From: Ideonella sp.
Lineage (GTDB): Bacteria > Pseudomonadota > Gammaproteobacteria > Burkholderiales > Burkholderiaceae_C
Assembly (NCBI GenBank): GCA_015075545.1
Contig: JABTUC010000001.1
Span: 992,001 to 1,056,000 of the forward strand
Reading direction: 5' to 3'
DNA length: 64,000 nt
Made by a program: the position numbers and the translations under genes. Below, in pieces: positions 55,478 through 63,850 of the stretch (within the stretch, counting starts at the first letter, position 1; every line of letters starts with the position of its first letter). The notes below the pieces were generated by a model. It saw nothing but the letters and a program-made list of their open reading frames with translations. It was not told the origin of the DNA and made no database searches.

Positions 55478-55493
55478 CTGGATAAAAATACAG
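55478..55493. promoter_or_regulatory. LexA-binding SOS box
   Basis: CTGGATAAAAATACAG fits CTG-N10-CAG with an A/T-rich centre, the LexA operator of beta- and gammaproteobacteria. It lies 28 bases upstream of the chosen lexA ATG and overlaps the A/T-rich -10-like sequence of the lexA promoter, giving autoregulation, and lies just upstream of the divergent asparaginase start. Confidence 0.85.
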
Positions 55494-55521
55494 CCACTGG
55501 ATGCATCAACAGGCGCCGGCC

Positions 55522-56199
55522 ATGGAAGAAAGCCCCAAGCTCACCGCCCGTCAGCAGCAGATTCTCGATCTGGTGCAAAGCACCATCGAGCGCAGCGGCG
55601 CCCCGCCCACGCGCGCCGAGATCGCCGCCGAGCTGGGCTTCCGTTCGCCCAACGCGGCCGAGGAGCATCTGCAGGCCTTGGCACGCAAGGGTGTCATCGA
55701 GCTGGTGGGCGGCACGTCGCGCGGCATTCGTCTGCGTCCCGAGACTCTACGCGCGCTCAACCAGACTCGCGGCAAGCAGTTCTCGCTGCCGCTGCCGAGC
55801 CTGGCGCAGCTCGCGCTGCCGCTGGTGGGCCGCGTGGCGGCGGGCAGCCCCATCCTCGCGCAGGAGCACATCGACCAGACCTATCTGGTGGAGGCCAGCA
55901 TGTTCCCGCGCCGGCCCGATTACCTGCTCAAGGTGCGCGGCATGAGCATGCGCGACGCCGGCATCCTCGACGGCGACCTGCTCGCGGTGCAAAGGACGCG
56001 CGAGGCCAAGAACGGCCAGATCGTCGTCGCCCGGCTCGGCGACGAGGTCACCGTCAAGCGCTTTCGGCGCACGCGCAGCACGATCGAGCTGATTCCCGAG
56101 AACCCCGACTTCAAGACCATCGTGGTGCCTTTCGGCGACGTCGATTTCGAGCTCGAGGGCGTGGCCGTGGGGCTGGTGCGCAACCAGATGTTGATGTGA
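55522..56199 (+). CDS. lexA: LexA repressor
   Basis: A 225-residue SOS repressor-protease. The winged-helix domain is [14 protein letters not shown] through [20 protein letters not shown]; the cleavage site is Ala107-Gly108 in VAAGSP; the catalytic dyad is Ser142 in RGMSMRDAG and Lys179 in VTVKRF, offset by 23 from the E. coli residues. The ATG at 55522 gives the usual N terminus ([11 protein letters not shown]); an ATG at 55501 would add seven residues. On DNA damage, RecA filaments trigger self-cleavage. Its TGA overlaps the GTG of the next gene. Confidence 0.96.
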   Translation: MEESPKLTARQQQILDLVQSTIERSGAPPTRAEIAAELGFRSPNAAEEHLQALARKGVIELVGGTSRGIRLRPETLRALNQTRGKQFSLPLPSLAQLALPLVGRVAAGSPILAQEHIDQTYLVEASMFPRRPDYLLKVRGMSMRDAGILDGDLLAVQRTREAKNGQIVVARLGDEVTVKRFRRTRSTIELIPENPDFKTIVVPFGDVDFELEGVAVGLVRNQMLM

Positions 56200-56573
56200 A
56201 CGCGCGCGAGTCCGCCGTCATCGAGGCCGCCGCCCGCGACGCGGCGGCACCAGGGCCTGCCATGCAGTTCGGCCCGCGCGTCAGGCCGCGCAAGGCAACG
56301 CGCGCTGCCGATTGCGAGGCTTTCGAGCAACTGCCCAACGTTGGCCCCGCGATGGCGGGCGACCTGCGCGTGCTCGGCCTGCAGCACCCGCGCGAGCTCG
56401 CGCACCGCGACCCGTTCGTGCTCTACCAGGCGCTGTGCGCGCACACCGGCCGGCGGCAGGACCCCTGCGTGCTCGACACCTTCATGGCGATCACCGATTT
56501 CATGCGCGGCGCGCCGCCGGCCGCGTGGTGGACCTACACCGCGCAGCGCAAGCTGCTGTACGGCAACGTCTGA
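56196..56573 (+). CDS. helix-hairpin-helix protein of the Cdd1 (pathogenicity locus) type
   Basis: A 125-residue protein. After an Ala/Arg-rich N-terminal stretch comes [20 protein letters not shown], a helix-hairpin-helix, then [34 protein letters not shown], which fits the small Cdd1-type family of DNA-binding-like proteins of unknown function. The GTG at 56196 overlaps the lexA stop (GTGA), so the two are translated together and should be induced with lexA. An ATG at 56262 would give a shorter form. Confidence 0.8.
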   Translation: MNARESAVIEAAARDAAAPGPAMQFGPRVRPRKATRAADCEAFEQLPNVGPAMAGDLRVLGLQHPRELAHRDPFVLYQALCAHTGRRQDPCVLDTFMAITDFMRGAPPAAWWTYTAQRKLLYGNV

Positions 56574-56592
56574 AGCACGCCGGCCGAGCCCG

Positions 56593-56598
56593 CACAAT
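56593..56598 (+). promoter_or_regulatory. -10-like CACAAT just before the GST gene
   Basis: CACAAT ends 6 bases (GCGGCC) before the ATG, with no Shine-Dalgarno sequence. Same spacing as in dapC and ligA; suggests a leaderless mRNA. Confidence 0.35.
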
Positions 56599-56604
56599 GC
56601 GGCC

Positions 56605-57228
56605 ATGCTGCAGGTGCTCGGCCGGCCCAACTCGATCAACGTGCGCAAGGTGCTGTGGCTGTGCACGGAGATCGGCGTGCCGTTCGAGCACACGCCGTGG
56701 GGCGTCCCCGAATTGCCGCTGAAGTCGCCCGAGTTCCTGGCGCTGAACCCCAACGCGCTGGTGCCGGTGATCCGCGATGGCGAGTTCGTGCTGTGGGAGT
56801 CCAACACGATCTGCCGCTACCTCGCCGCAAAGCACGCTCGCCACGACCTGCTGCCCGCCGAGCCGCAGGCGCGCGCAAACGTCGAGCAGTGGATGGACTG
56901 GATGGCCACCGAGTTGAACGGCGCGTGGCGCTACGCGTTCATGGCGCTGGTGCGAAAGCACACCGAGTTCACCGACCCGCGCGCCATCGACGCGAGCGTC
57001 GTCAACTGGAACCGGCACATGGCACTGTTCGATGAGCAGTTGCGGCGCACCGGTGCCTACGCCGCCGGCGCTGCGTTCACGCTGGCCGACATCACGCTCG
57101 GCCTGGCCACGCACCGCTGGTTCATGACGCCGCTGCAGCGCCCGGCGCTGGCGGCGGTACAGGCCTACTACGAGCGGCTTGGCGAGCGGCCGGCGTTCCG
57201 CGTGCACGGCCGCAACGGCGTGCCGTAG
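56605..57228 (+). CDS. glutathione S-transferase family protein
   Basis: A 207-residue two-domain GST. The thioredoxin-like N domain begins MLQVLGRPNSINVRKVLWLC, with NALVPVIRDGEFVLWESNTICRYLA carrying the cis-Pro and the glutathione gamma-glutamyl Ser region (ESNTI). The helical C domain includes AGAAFTLADITLGLATHRWF with the N-capping box. It probably conjugates or reduces electrophiles; the substrate is unknown. Catalytic Ser or Cys near residue 10 (PNSINV) suggests a beta- or theta-like class. Confidence 0.9.
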   Translation: MLQVLGRPNSINVRKVLWLCTEIGVPFEHTPWGVPELPLKSPEFLALNPNALVPVIRDGEFVLWESNTICRYLAAKHARHDLLPAEPQARANVEQWMDWMATELNGAWRYAFMALVRKHTEFTDPRAIDASVVNWNRHMALFDEQLRRTGAYAAGAAFTLADITLGLATHRWFMTPLQRPALAAVQAYYERLGERPAFRVHGRNGVP

Positions 57229-57232
57229 CGCC

Positions 57233-59686
57233 CTACTTCGCGGGCTCGAGGTCCAGTGTGTCCTTGGCCGGCACCTCGCTCCACAACGGCACGGTCTCCA
57301 CCTGCGCCCACGGCCGCACGAAGTTCGAGTACCACTTCGTCCACGCGAGGCCGCTCTGCCCCGTGCTGTGCATGAAGCGCGAGCGCTTCGCGTCGGCCAG
57401 GTCGTACAGCCCACGCAGCGACGGGCCGTGATCGGCCAGGTACAGCTCGCCGGTGGTCGGGTCGGGCTTGAACAGCACGCGCGTCGCGTCGACGGTGTAG
57501 GAGTCGCCGCCCACCGGCGTGCGCAGTTCGAACCAGCGTGCCAGCAGCTTCACGTGCGAGAACGGCCGGTGTTCCGAGCGCGCCTGGTGCACCGGGCCCC
57601 ATTGCCAGCGCGCCACGTCGCTGCCATGGGCCTGCTGCAGTTCGTCGAGCGCGGCACCGAGCGCCTTGTCGATCTGCTGCGCGCAGGTTTCGTTCACGGC
57701 CGGCGTGGTCTTGTCGTCGCACCACCAGGCGTTGTCGGTGTCGAGCACCAGTTGCAGCGCGTCGAGCAGCGTGCGCGAGGCGATCGCGCGTTCGTACACC
57801 GAGCCCATCTCGTCGGCGAACACCTGCTGCACCAGGTGGCGCTGCCAGGCCCACAACATCAGCGGCGCGGCCTTGTCGGCGGCCATCGTGCCGTCGAAGC
57901 CGTCGAGCGCCTTGGCCGCGGCCGCGGCCAGCGGGTGATCGGACTTCGCGCGCCGCAGCCACGGCAGCATCTTCTGTGCGGCGAGCGAGGTCACGTCGGC
58001 CTGGATCGCGCGCAGGTCATCCAGCGAGAGCTTGGGCTTGGCACCCAGCAGTTGCTCGATTCGCTGCTGCCGGTACGGCAGCGTCCACTCGCTGGTGAGA
58101 AAGTGCGGGTAGTCGGCCGGCACCACGCGCTGGTTGGCAGTGGCGATCCAGCCGCGCTCGGGGTCGCGCTCCTGCGGTAGCGCATCGGCGCTCAGCCAGC
58201 CCGCCCAGTCGTAGCGTGCGTCCCAGCCGGGCGCGGGCACCAGGCCGAACAGATCGTTGCTCGCCTTGCGTAGCGGCACACGGCCCGGCGCGATGAAACC
58301 GATGTGGCCGGCGCGGTCGGCCACCACCATGTTCTGCATCGGCGCCACCCAGCGCTTGGCGGCCTCGATGAACGAAGCGACGTCGGTCGCACCGTTCATG
58401 GCCAGCGCCGCGCTCACGGTGTCGACGTCGGCATCGAGCGCGGTCCAGCGCATCGCGATCGCGAACGCGTTGCGCTTCTTGTCGCCGAGCAGGTCGTCGG
58501 TGACGCCGGCATCGGAGATCAGCGGGCCGTGCCGCGACTCGCGCACCTTGATCGTGACGTCGGGCCGGCCGCGCACCTTGATCGTCTCGTCGAAGACCTT
58601 CAGCGGCAGCCAGCCGCCGTCAGGGCCCTGAACCTGGTTGGGGTCGGCCGGGTGCAGCCGTTCGAGGTAGAGGTCCTGCACGTCGGGGTTGGTATTGGTG
58701 AAGCCCCAGGCCACGTGCGCGTTCTGCCCCAGCACCAGCAGCGGCAGCCCAGGCATCGTCGCGCCGGCCATCTCGAAGCCCGGCGCCTCGAGCCGCGCGA
58801 AGTACCACAGCGCCGGCACCGACAGCTTCAGGTGCGGGTCGTTGGCCAGCAGCGGCGAGCCTGTGGTGGTGTGGCTGCCGGCCACCACCCAGTTGTTGGA
58901 GCCGACGCCTTCGAGGCCCGACGGCGGCGCCGCGGCCGCCAGCCGCTCGAGCGCACCGTCGAACGTAAGGTCGAGCCGCGCGGTCGCGGTACCGCCGTCG
59001 AGCTTGAGCGCGCGATACAGCGCCGCGTAGTCGGCGGTGGGCAGCGGCTTCTCGCCGGGGTACGGCGGCAGCAACTCGTTGATGCGCTGCACCGGCAGCC
59101 GCAGCGCGAGCCGCAGCCGCAACAGCTCGTTGCTCCAGTTGCCGCCGAGGTCGTAGGCCATCATGATCGCCCACGCCAGGCTGTCGACCGGATCCCACGG
59201 CTGCGGATGGATGCCGAGGATCACCATCTCCGGCGGCCGGGCGCGCAACTGCGAGGCGATCACCGCGTTGATGCCGTCGGTGTAGGCCTGCAGCGCCGCC
59301 CGCGCGTCGGGCGCCACGTGCGCCCATTGCACCGCTGCCGCGCGGCGCACGCCGAGCGCACGCAGGAACTTGTCGGACGGCAGCGCCGCCTCGCCGAACG
59401 CCTCGGCCAGCCGCCCGGCGCCGATGCGGCGGTGCGTCTCGAGCTGCCACAAGCGGTCTTGCGCGTGCACGAAGCCGAGCGCGAACCACAGGTCGTGCGT
59501 GTTCTTCGCCTTGATCGTGGGGATGCCGTTCGCGTCGCGCTCGATGCGCACCGGCTGCTGCAGCGCCGCGATGTCGAGCCGGCCGTCGATCGTGGGCATC
59601 GCGCGCATCGTGTAGATGCCGGCGGCGATCGCCACCAGCAGCAACAGCGACACCAGCACCCACCAAACACCTCGCAACCACTTCAT
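57233..59686 (-). CDS. penicillin acylase-family N-terminal nucleophile hydrolase
   Basis: An 817-residue precursor of the Ntn amidase family. A signal anchor (LVSLLLLVAIAAGIYTM) is followed by the alpha chain (PVRIERDANGIPTIKAKNTHDLWFALGFVHAQDRLWQLE) and self-cleavage at Gly262-Ser263 in GVGSNNWVV, with Ser263 as nucleophile; the beta chain has LANDPHLKLSVPALWYFARL and GFTNTNPDVQDLYLERL. Members cut penicillins, cephalosporin side chains or acyl-homoserine lactones, so quorum quenching or peptide/amide turnover are possible. Convergent with the GST gene (4-base gap). Confidence 0.92.
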   Translation of the reverse strand: MKWLRGVWWVLVSLLLLVAIAAGIYTMRAMPTIDGRLDIAALQQPVRIERDANGIPTIKAKNTHDLWFALGFVHAQDRLWQLETHRRIGAGRLAEAFGEAALPSDKFLRALGVRRAAAVQWAHVAPDARAALQAYTDGINAVIASQLRARPPEMVILGIHPQPWDPVDSLAWAIMMAYDLGGNWSNELLRLRLALRLPVQRINELLPPYPGEKPLPTADYAALYRALKLDGGTATARLDLTFDGALERLAAAAPPSGLEGVGSNNWVVAGSHTTTGSPLLANDPHLKLSVPALWYFARLEAPGFEMAGATMPGLPLLVLGQNAHVAWGFTNTNPDVQDLYLERLHPADPNQVQGPDGGWLPLKVFDETIKVRGRPDVTIKVRESRHGPLISDAGVTDDLLGDKKRNAFAIAMRWTALDADVDTVSAALAMNGATDVASFIEAAKRWVAPMQNMVVADRAGHIGFIAPGRVPLRKASNDLFGLVPAPGWDARYDWAGWLSADALPQERDPERGWIATANQRVVPADYPHFLTSEWTLPYRQQRIEQLLGAKPKLSLDDLRAIQADVTSLAAQKMLPWLRRAKSDHPLAAAAAKALDGFDGTMAADKAAPLMLWAWQRHLVQQVFADEMGSVYERAIASRTLLDALQLVLDTDNAWWCDDKTTPAVNETCAQQIDKALGAALDELQQAHGSDVARWQWGPVHQARSEHRPFSHVKLLARWFELRTPVGGDSYTVDATRVLFKPDPTTGELYLADHGPSLRGLYDLADAKRSRFMHSTGQSGLAWTKWYSNFVRPWAQVETVPLWSEVPAKDTLDLEPAK

Positions 59687-59885
59687 CGCACACCCCTGCA
59701 GTCCGGTCGCGCAGCGTAGCGCATCCGCGTCGCGGTGCCGGGCGCACCGATCGCACGAGATGGCCGGCCCCGGGCCGTCAGTTTCGGCAGCACCGACGTT
59801 TGACGTGTGCAGCGGGCGCTATTCGGCGCTTCGGCCGCTCCCCCGCGGGCCAGCATTCATCACCCACAGTCCGTCGCTGCAACCA

Positions 59886-60257
59886 ATGAAGACGCCCACT
59901 GCCCGCTTCGATTCATGCGCCGCAAGGCCGCTGGCCGCCATGGCCGGTTGGCTCGCCGATGCCGAGCGCCAGGCGGCACGCATCGCGGCACGCCGCCGTT
60001 TCGTGCACGTGAAGCGCTGCTTCATGGCGGCCATCGAGCGGCTCGATGGCCGGCGCGGCCAATGGCTCAAGCAGCAGGTGCGCCACACCAACGAGGCGGT
60101 CGACCTCTGGCTGCTGCGCGGCGCGGTGTTCGACGCCCTGTCGTTGCGCGGGCCCACCAGCGCCGGCACGACGCTGCAGGCCGAACTGCAGCGCGCCCTC
60201 GAGGGCGTGATGCACGGCGGCGTCGAGGACGAGCGCGCGCTGTCGATGGCGATGTAA
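59886..60257 (+). CDS. uncharacterised cytoplasmic protein
   Basis: A 123-residue, mostly helical, basic protein: MKTPTARFDSCAARPLAAMA, then a long helix-rich part (ADAERQAARIAARRRFVHVK, RHTNEAVDLWLLRGAVFDAL). The sequence does not match a family I know. The frame extends upstream to 59616, but that part is over the divergent promoter region and Ser/Arg-rich. It is convergent with the DUF1993 gene. Homologues in related genomes would settle the start and reality. Confidence 0.6.
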   Translation: MKTPTARFDSCAARPLAAMAGWLADAERQAARIAARRRFVHVKRCFMAAIERLDGRRGQWLKQQVRHTNEAVDLWLLRGAVFDALSLRGPTSAGTTLQAELQRALEGVMHGGVEDERALSMAM

Positions 60258-60259
60258 CG

Positions 60260-60299
60260 CGGGCGGCCAGGCCCGCTCGCCAGCGCGCAGGCGCTGGCT
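60260..60299. terminator. two adjacent hairpins between convergent genes
   Basis: GCGGGC/GCCCGC (60260-60277) and GCCAGCGC-GCAG-GCGCTGGC (60280-60299, perfect 8-bp stem) lie between the two convergent stop codons. No T-run follows, so they may act as weak bidirectional terminators or mRNA 3' ends. Confidence 0.45.
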
Positions 60300-60308
60300 C
60301 ACGCTACT

Positions 60309-60818
60309 TCAGTCGGCCTGCAGAAAATCGGCCTTGCCGAGGTCGACGCCGTTGTGGCGCAGCAGCGCGTACAGCGTGGTGGCGTGGAAGAAGAAGTTGG
60401 GCAGCGCGTAGTGCTTCAGGTAGTACTCGCCCTTGAAGCGCCGCGGCTCGCGGTTGCGCGCGGGGATCACGATGTCGCGCTGCTCGCTGCCCTCGATGTC
60501 GGCCGCGCTCACGCCTTGCAGGTAGGCCAGCGTCTTGCGGATGCGCTCGCGCAGTTGCTCGAGCGTGGTCTCGTTGTCCTCGAACGCCGGCGGCTCTTTG
60601 CCCGCCAGGCGCGCCGCGCAGCCCTTGGCAGAATCGCCCGCGATGCGGATCTGCGAGGGCAGCGGCAGCATGTCGGGGGCCAGCCGCAGGGTCAGGTACA
60701 CGGCCGGGTCGAAGTTGCGCCCCTTGGCATGCGCCTCGGCCTTGTCGAGCCAGCCCACCATGTTGGTCAGCGTCTTGACGAAAACGGGCACACTGGCCGA
60801 GTACATCGAGATGCTCAT
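60309..60818 (-). CDS. DUF1993-family protein
   Basis: A 169-residue protein of the DUF1993 (DinB-like helical bundle) family: MSISMYSASVPVFVKTLTNM, the Lys/Glu-rich helix WLDKAEAHAKGRNF, PDMLPLPSQIRIAGDSAKGC, and the end YALPNFFFHATTLYALLRHN followed by GVDLGKADFL. The His in NFFFHATT is in the position of DinB-type metal ligands. Function unknown. The ATG follows GGAGAACAAGG. The long frame to 61982 is antisense to the dehydrogenase gene and rejected. Confidence 0.9.
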   Translation of the reverse strand: MSISMYSASVPVFVKTLTNMVGWLDKAEAHAKGRNFDPAVYLTLRLAPDMLPLPSQIRIAGDSAKGCAARLAGKEPPAFEDNETTLEQLRERIRKTLAYLQGVSAADIEGSEQRDIVIPARNREPRRFKGEYYLKHYALPNFFFHATTLYALLRHNGVDLGKADFLQAD

Positions 60819-60923
60819 GAACCTTGTTCTCCGCGGGATGCGCCCGCCCAGATGACGATGAAACCGGATGCTAGCGCCAGCGGGTTCGGCATGCTCGAGC
60901 GGGCACAATCGGCGCGCTCGCCC

Positions 60924-61934
60924 ATGAACATCATCATCCTCGACGACTACCAGGACGCCGTGCGCAAGCTGCGTTGCGCGGCCAAGCTCGAGGCCTACAA
61001 CGCCAAGGTGCACACCAACACCGTCAAGGGCATCGGCCAGTTGTCGGTGCGCCTGCGTGATGCCGAGATCCTGGTGACGATCCGCGAGCGCACGCAGTTC
61101 CCGCGCCAGTTGCTCGAGAAGCTGCCCAAGCTCAAGCTGATCGCGCAGACCGGCCGCGCCGGCCCGCACATCGACATCGAAACCTGCACGCGGCTGGGTA
61201 TCGCGGTGGCCGAGGGCGCCGGCTCGCCGGTGGCGGCAGCCGAGCTGACCTGGGCGCTGGTGATGGCGGCGATGCGGCGGCTGCCGCAGTACATCGCCAC
61301 GCTCAAGCACGGCGGCTGGCAGCAATCGGGCCTGAAGGCGGCGTCGATGCCGCCGAACTTCTGCCTCGGCATGTTGCTCGACGGCCGCACGCTCGGCATC
61401 TGGGGCTACGGCCGCATCGGCAAGCTGGTGGCGGGCTACGGCCGCGCCTTCGGCATGCAGGTGATGGTCTGGGGCAGCGAGGCGTCGCGCGCGCGCGCGC
61501 TGGCCGACGGCTGCAGCACTGCGTCGAGCCGCGAGGAGCTGTTCGAGCGCAGCGACGTGCTGTCGCTGCACCTGCGGCTGGTACCCGCCACGCGCGGCAT
61601 CGTCGGCACGGCCGACCTGGCGCGCATGCGGCCGACGTCGCTGTTCGTCAACACCTCGCGCGCCGAGCTCGTCGAGGAAGGCGCGCTGGTCGCCGGGCTG
61701 AACCGCGGCCGGCCGGGCATGGCGGCGGTCGACGTGTTCGAGAGCGAGCCGATCCTGCAGGGCCACCCGCTGCTGCGGCTGGAGAACGCGGTGTGCACGC
61801 CGCACATCGGCTATGTCGAACTCGACAGCTACGAAACGCTGTTCGGCGCCGCGTTCGACAATGTGGTCAACTTCATCCAGCAGCAGCCGTCCAACATCGT
61901 CAACCCCGAGGCGCTGAAGGTGATGCGCGGCTGA
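60924..61934 (+). CDS. D-2-hydroxyacid dehydrogenase, SerA-like
   Basis: A 336-residue NAD-dependent dehydrogenase. Substrate domain begins MNIIILDDYQDAVRKL; the Rossmann motif is LGIWGYGRIGKLVAGYGRAFG; catalytic Arg is in VNTSRAELVEEGAL, Glu in DVFESEPI and His in CTPHIGYVE. It has no C-terminal ACT domain, so it is not a regulated phosphoglycerate dehydrogenase and could act on another 2-hydroxy or 2-keto acid. CACAAT lies 14 bases before the ATG as a possible -10. An MFS transporter gene follows. Confidence 0.93.
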   Translation: MNIIILDDYQDAVRKLRCAAKLEAYNAKVHTNTVKGIGQLSVRLRDAEILVTIRERTQFPRQLLEKLPKLKLIAQTGRAGPHIDIETCTRLGIAVAEGAGSPVAAAELTWALVMAAMRRLPQYIATLKHGGWQQSGLKAASMPPNFCLGMLLDGRTLGIWGYGRIGKLVAGYGRAFGMQVMVWGSEASRARALADGCSTASSREELFERSDVLSLHLRLVPATRGIVGTADLARMRPTSLFVNTSRAELVEEGALVAGLNRGRPGMAAVDVFESEPILQGHPLLRLENAVCTPHIGYVELDSYETLFGAAFDNVVNFIQQQPSNIVNPEALKVMRG

Positions 61935-61972
61935 GGCCGCCAGACATCGCGACGCGCGGCCCGAGAACCCCC

Positions 61973-63163
61973 GTGACCGCAACCCTCGATGCGCGTGCGC
62001 TGGCGCGCTCGCGCTGGGCCCTGCTCGGCGGCAATTTCGCGATCGCCTGCGGGGTGATGGCGCCCTCGGGCGTGATGAACGATCTGGTCGATTCGCTGCA
62101 GGTCAGCGCCGCGGTCGCCGGGCAACTGATCACGATCGGCGCCATCGTGCTCGCGCTCAGCGCGCCGCTGCTGGCCGCCTGGGTCACCGACAGCGACCGC
62201 CGGCGGCTGCTGGTGCTGTGGCTGCTGTGGTACGCGGTGGGGCATCTGCTGGCTGCGCTGTCGCCCGACTTCACGACGCTGGCGATCGTGCGCACGGTCA
62301 CGCTGCTCGGCGCGGCGGTGTTCACGCCGCAGGCCGGCGCCGCGATCGCCGTGATGGCGCCGCCGCACGCGCGCGGCCATGCGATCACCTTCGTGTTCCT
62401 CGGCTGGGCGGTGGCGTCGGTGCTCGGGCTGCCGCTGCATGCCTACGTGTCCGAGGCGCTCGGCTGGCGCGTGGCGATCGGCGGCGTCGGCGCGTTGTCG
62501 GCATTGGCCGCGGTGTGGGTGTGGCGCGTGATGCCCGACGGCGTACGGCCGGCGGCGCTGTCGGGCGCGCAGTGGCGCACGGTGTTCACCGACCCGGTGT
62601 TGATGGCGGTGGTGGTGGTGACCGTGCTCACTGGCGCCGCGCAATTCACGCTGTTCTCGTACATGGCGCCGTACTTCCGTGACGAGCTGGGCGCCAGCGC
62701 GGCGCAAATCGCCGCGGTGTTCCTGGTGTTCGGCGTCGTCGGGTTGGCCGCCAGCGTGGTGGTCACGCGCGTGATCGACCGCTTCGGCGCGGCGCGCATG
62801 GTCGCGCTGCTGATGCTCGGCATGGCCGCCAGCTTCGCGCTGTGGCCGTTCGCGCGCAGCGTGTCGGCGATGGCGCTGGCAGTCGTGCCGTGGGCGGTCG
62901 GCTGCTTCGCTGCGCAATCGTCGCAGCACGCGCGGCTGACCTCGCTGGCGCCGCCGCTGGCGCCGGCGTCGATGGCGCTCAATTCGGCGGCGATCTACGT
63001 CGGCCAGGCGATCGGTGCGGCCACCGGCGGCGCGCTGCTCGCGGTGAGCGGCTTCTCGCATCTGGCGTGGGCCGCGCTGGCGTGGATCGTGGTGGCGATC
63101 GCGCTCAGCCAATGGGCGGCGGTGCGGCGGCCCAGCGCCGGCGACGTGCGAGCTGCCGCATGA
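61973..63163 (+). CDS. MFS transporter, 12 transmembrane segments
   Basis: A 396-residue permease with twelve hydrophobic segments. The loop 2-3 motif is WVTDSDRRRLLVLWLLWYAV, and the AraJ/PbuE-like sugar-efflux or drug-efflux group is suggested by HARGHAITFVFLGWAVASVL. The export or import substrate cannot be told. It starts at GTG 61973, 38 bases after the dehydrogenase gene, so the two may be co-transcribed; a link to the hydroxy acid is speculative. Confidence 0.88.
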   Translation: MTATLDARALARSRWALLGGNFAIACGVMAPSGVMNDLVDSLQVSAAVAGQLITIGAIVLALSAPLLAAWVTDSDRRRLLVLWLLWYAVGHLLAALSPDFTTLAIVRTVTLLGAAVFTPQAGAAIAVMAPPHARGHAITFVFLGWAVASVLGLPLHAYVSEALGWRVAIGGVGALSALAAVWVWRVMPDGVRPAALSGAQWRTVFTDPVLMAVVVVTVLTGAAQFTLFSYMAPYFRDELGASAAQIAAVFLVFGVVGLAASVVVTRVIDRFGAARMVALLMLGMAASFALWPFARSVSAMALAVVPWAVGCFAAQSSQHARLTSLAPPLAPASMALNSAAIYVGQAIGAATGGALLAVSGFSHLAWAALAWIVVAIALSQWAAVRRPSAGDVRAAA

Positions 63164-63242
63164 GCGAGCCGGGCTGCCCGCACACGCCAGCCGAAGCGCG
63201 CAGCGCCGCGGGGTTGCAGCGCCACTGCACGAGAGCCGGTCG

Positions 63243-63848
63243 ATGACTGCCGAGATCCCCGCGCCGGCCGTGGCGGCGGCATCGAGCGCGCCGCGCTCGA
63301 AGACCGAGCTGTTCGTCGCCTTCACCGCGCTGGCGCTGCAGGGCTTCGGCGGCGTGCTGGCGGTGGCGCAGCGCGAGCTGGTCGAGCGCCGGCGCTGGCT
63401 GAACCACGAGCAGTTCGTCGAGCTGTTGTCGCTGGCGCAGGTGCTGCCCGGGCCCAACGTGATCAACCTGAGCCTGATGTTCGGCGACCGCCACTTCGGC
63501 TGGCGCGGCGCCATCGTCGCGGCGTCGGGCATGCTCGGCGTGCCGCTGCTGATCGTGCTGGCGATGGCGACGCTGTACAGCGAGTTCAGCAGCGTGCCGC
63601 AGGTCGCGGGGGCGTTGCGCGGCATGAGCGCGGTGGCCGCCGGCATGATCCTCGCCACCGCGTTCAGACTCGCCACCACGCTCAAGCGCAACGCGATGGG
63701 CCTGTGGCCGTGCGCATCGATCGTGCTGATCAGCGCGCTGGCGATCGGCTGGCTGCGCTGGCCGCTGGTGTGGGTGGTGCTGGCGCTGGGCGTCGCGGGC
63801 TATGCCTGGGCCTGGCACCAGTTGGCGCGGCAGCGCCGCGGCGCCTGA
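63243..63848 (+). CDS. chrA: chromate transporter, first half (CHR domain)
   Basis: A 201-residue membrane protein of the CHR family with FVAFTALALQGFGGVLAVAQRE and the signature LSLAQVLPGPNVINLSLMFG. In the two-gene (short-chain) type, two homologous six-helix CHR proteins work together; the second follows 2 bases later. They export chromate or related oxyanions, although some have other roles. It follows the MFS gene by 79 bases, a gap without a clear terminator. Confidence 0.92.
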   Translation: MTAEIPAPAVAAASSAPRSKTELFVAFTALALQGFGGVLAVAQRELVERRRWLNHEQFVELLSLAQVLPGPNVINLSLMFGDRHFGWRGAIVAASGMLGVPLLIVLAMATLYSEFSSVPQVAGALRGMSAVAAGMILATAFRLATTLKRNAMGLWPCASIVLISALAIGWLRWPLVWVVLALGVAGYAWAWHQLARQRRGA

Positions 63849-63850
63849 CG

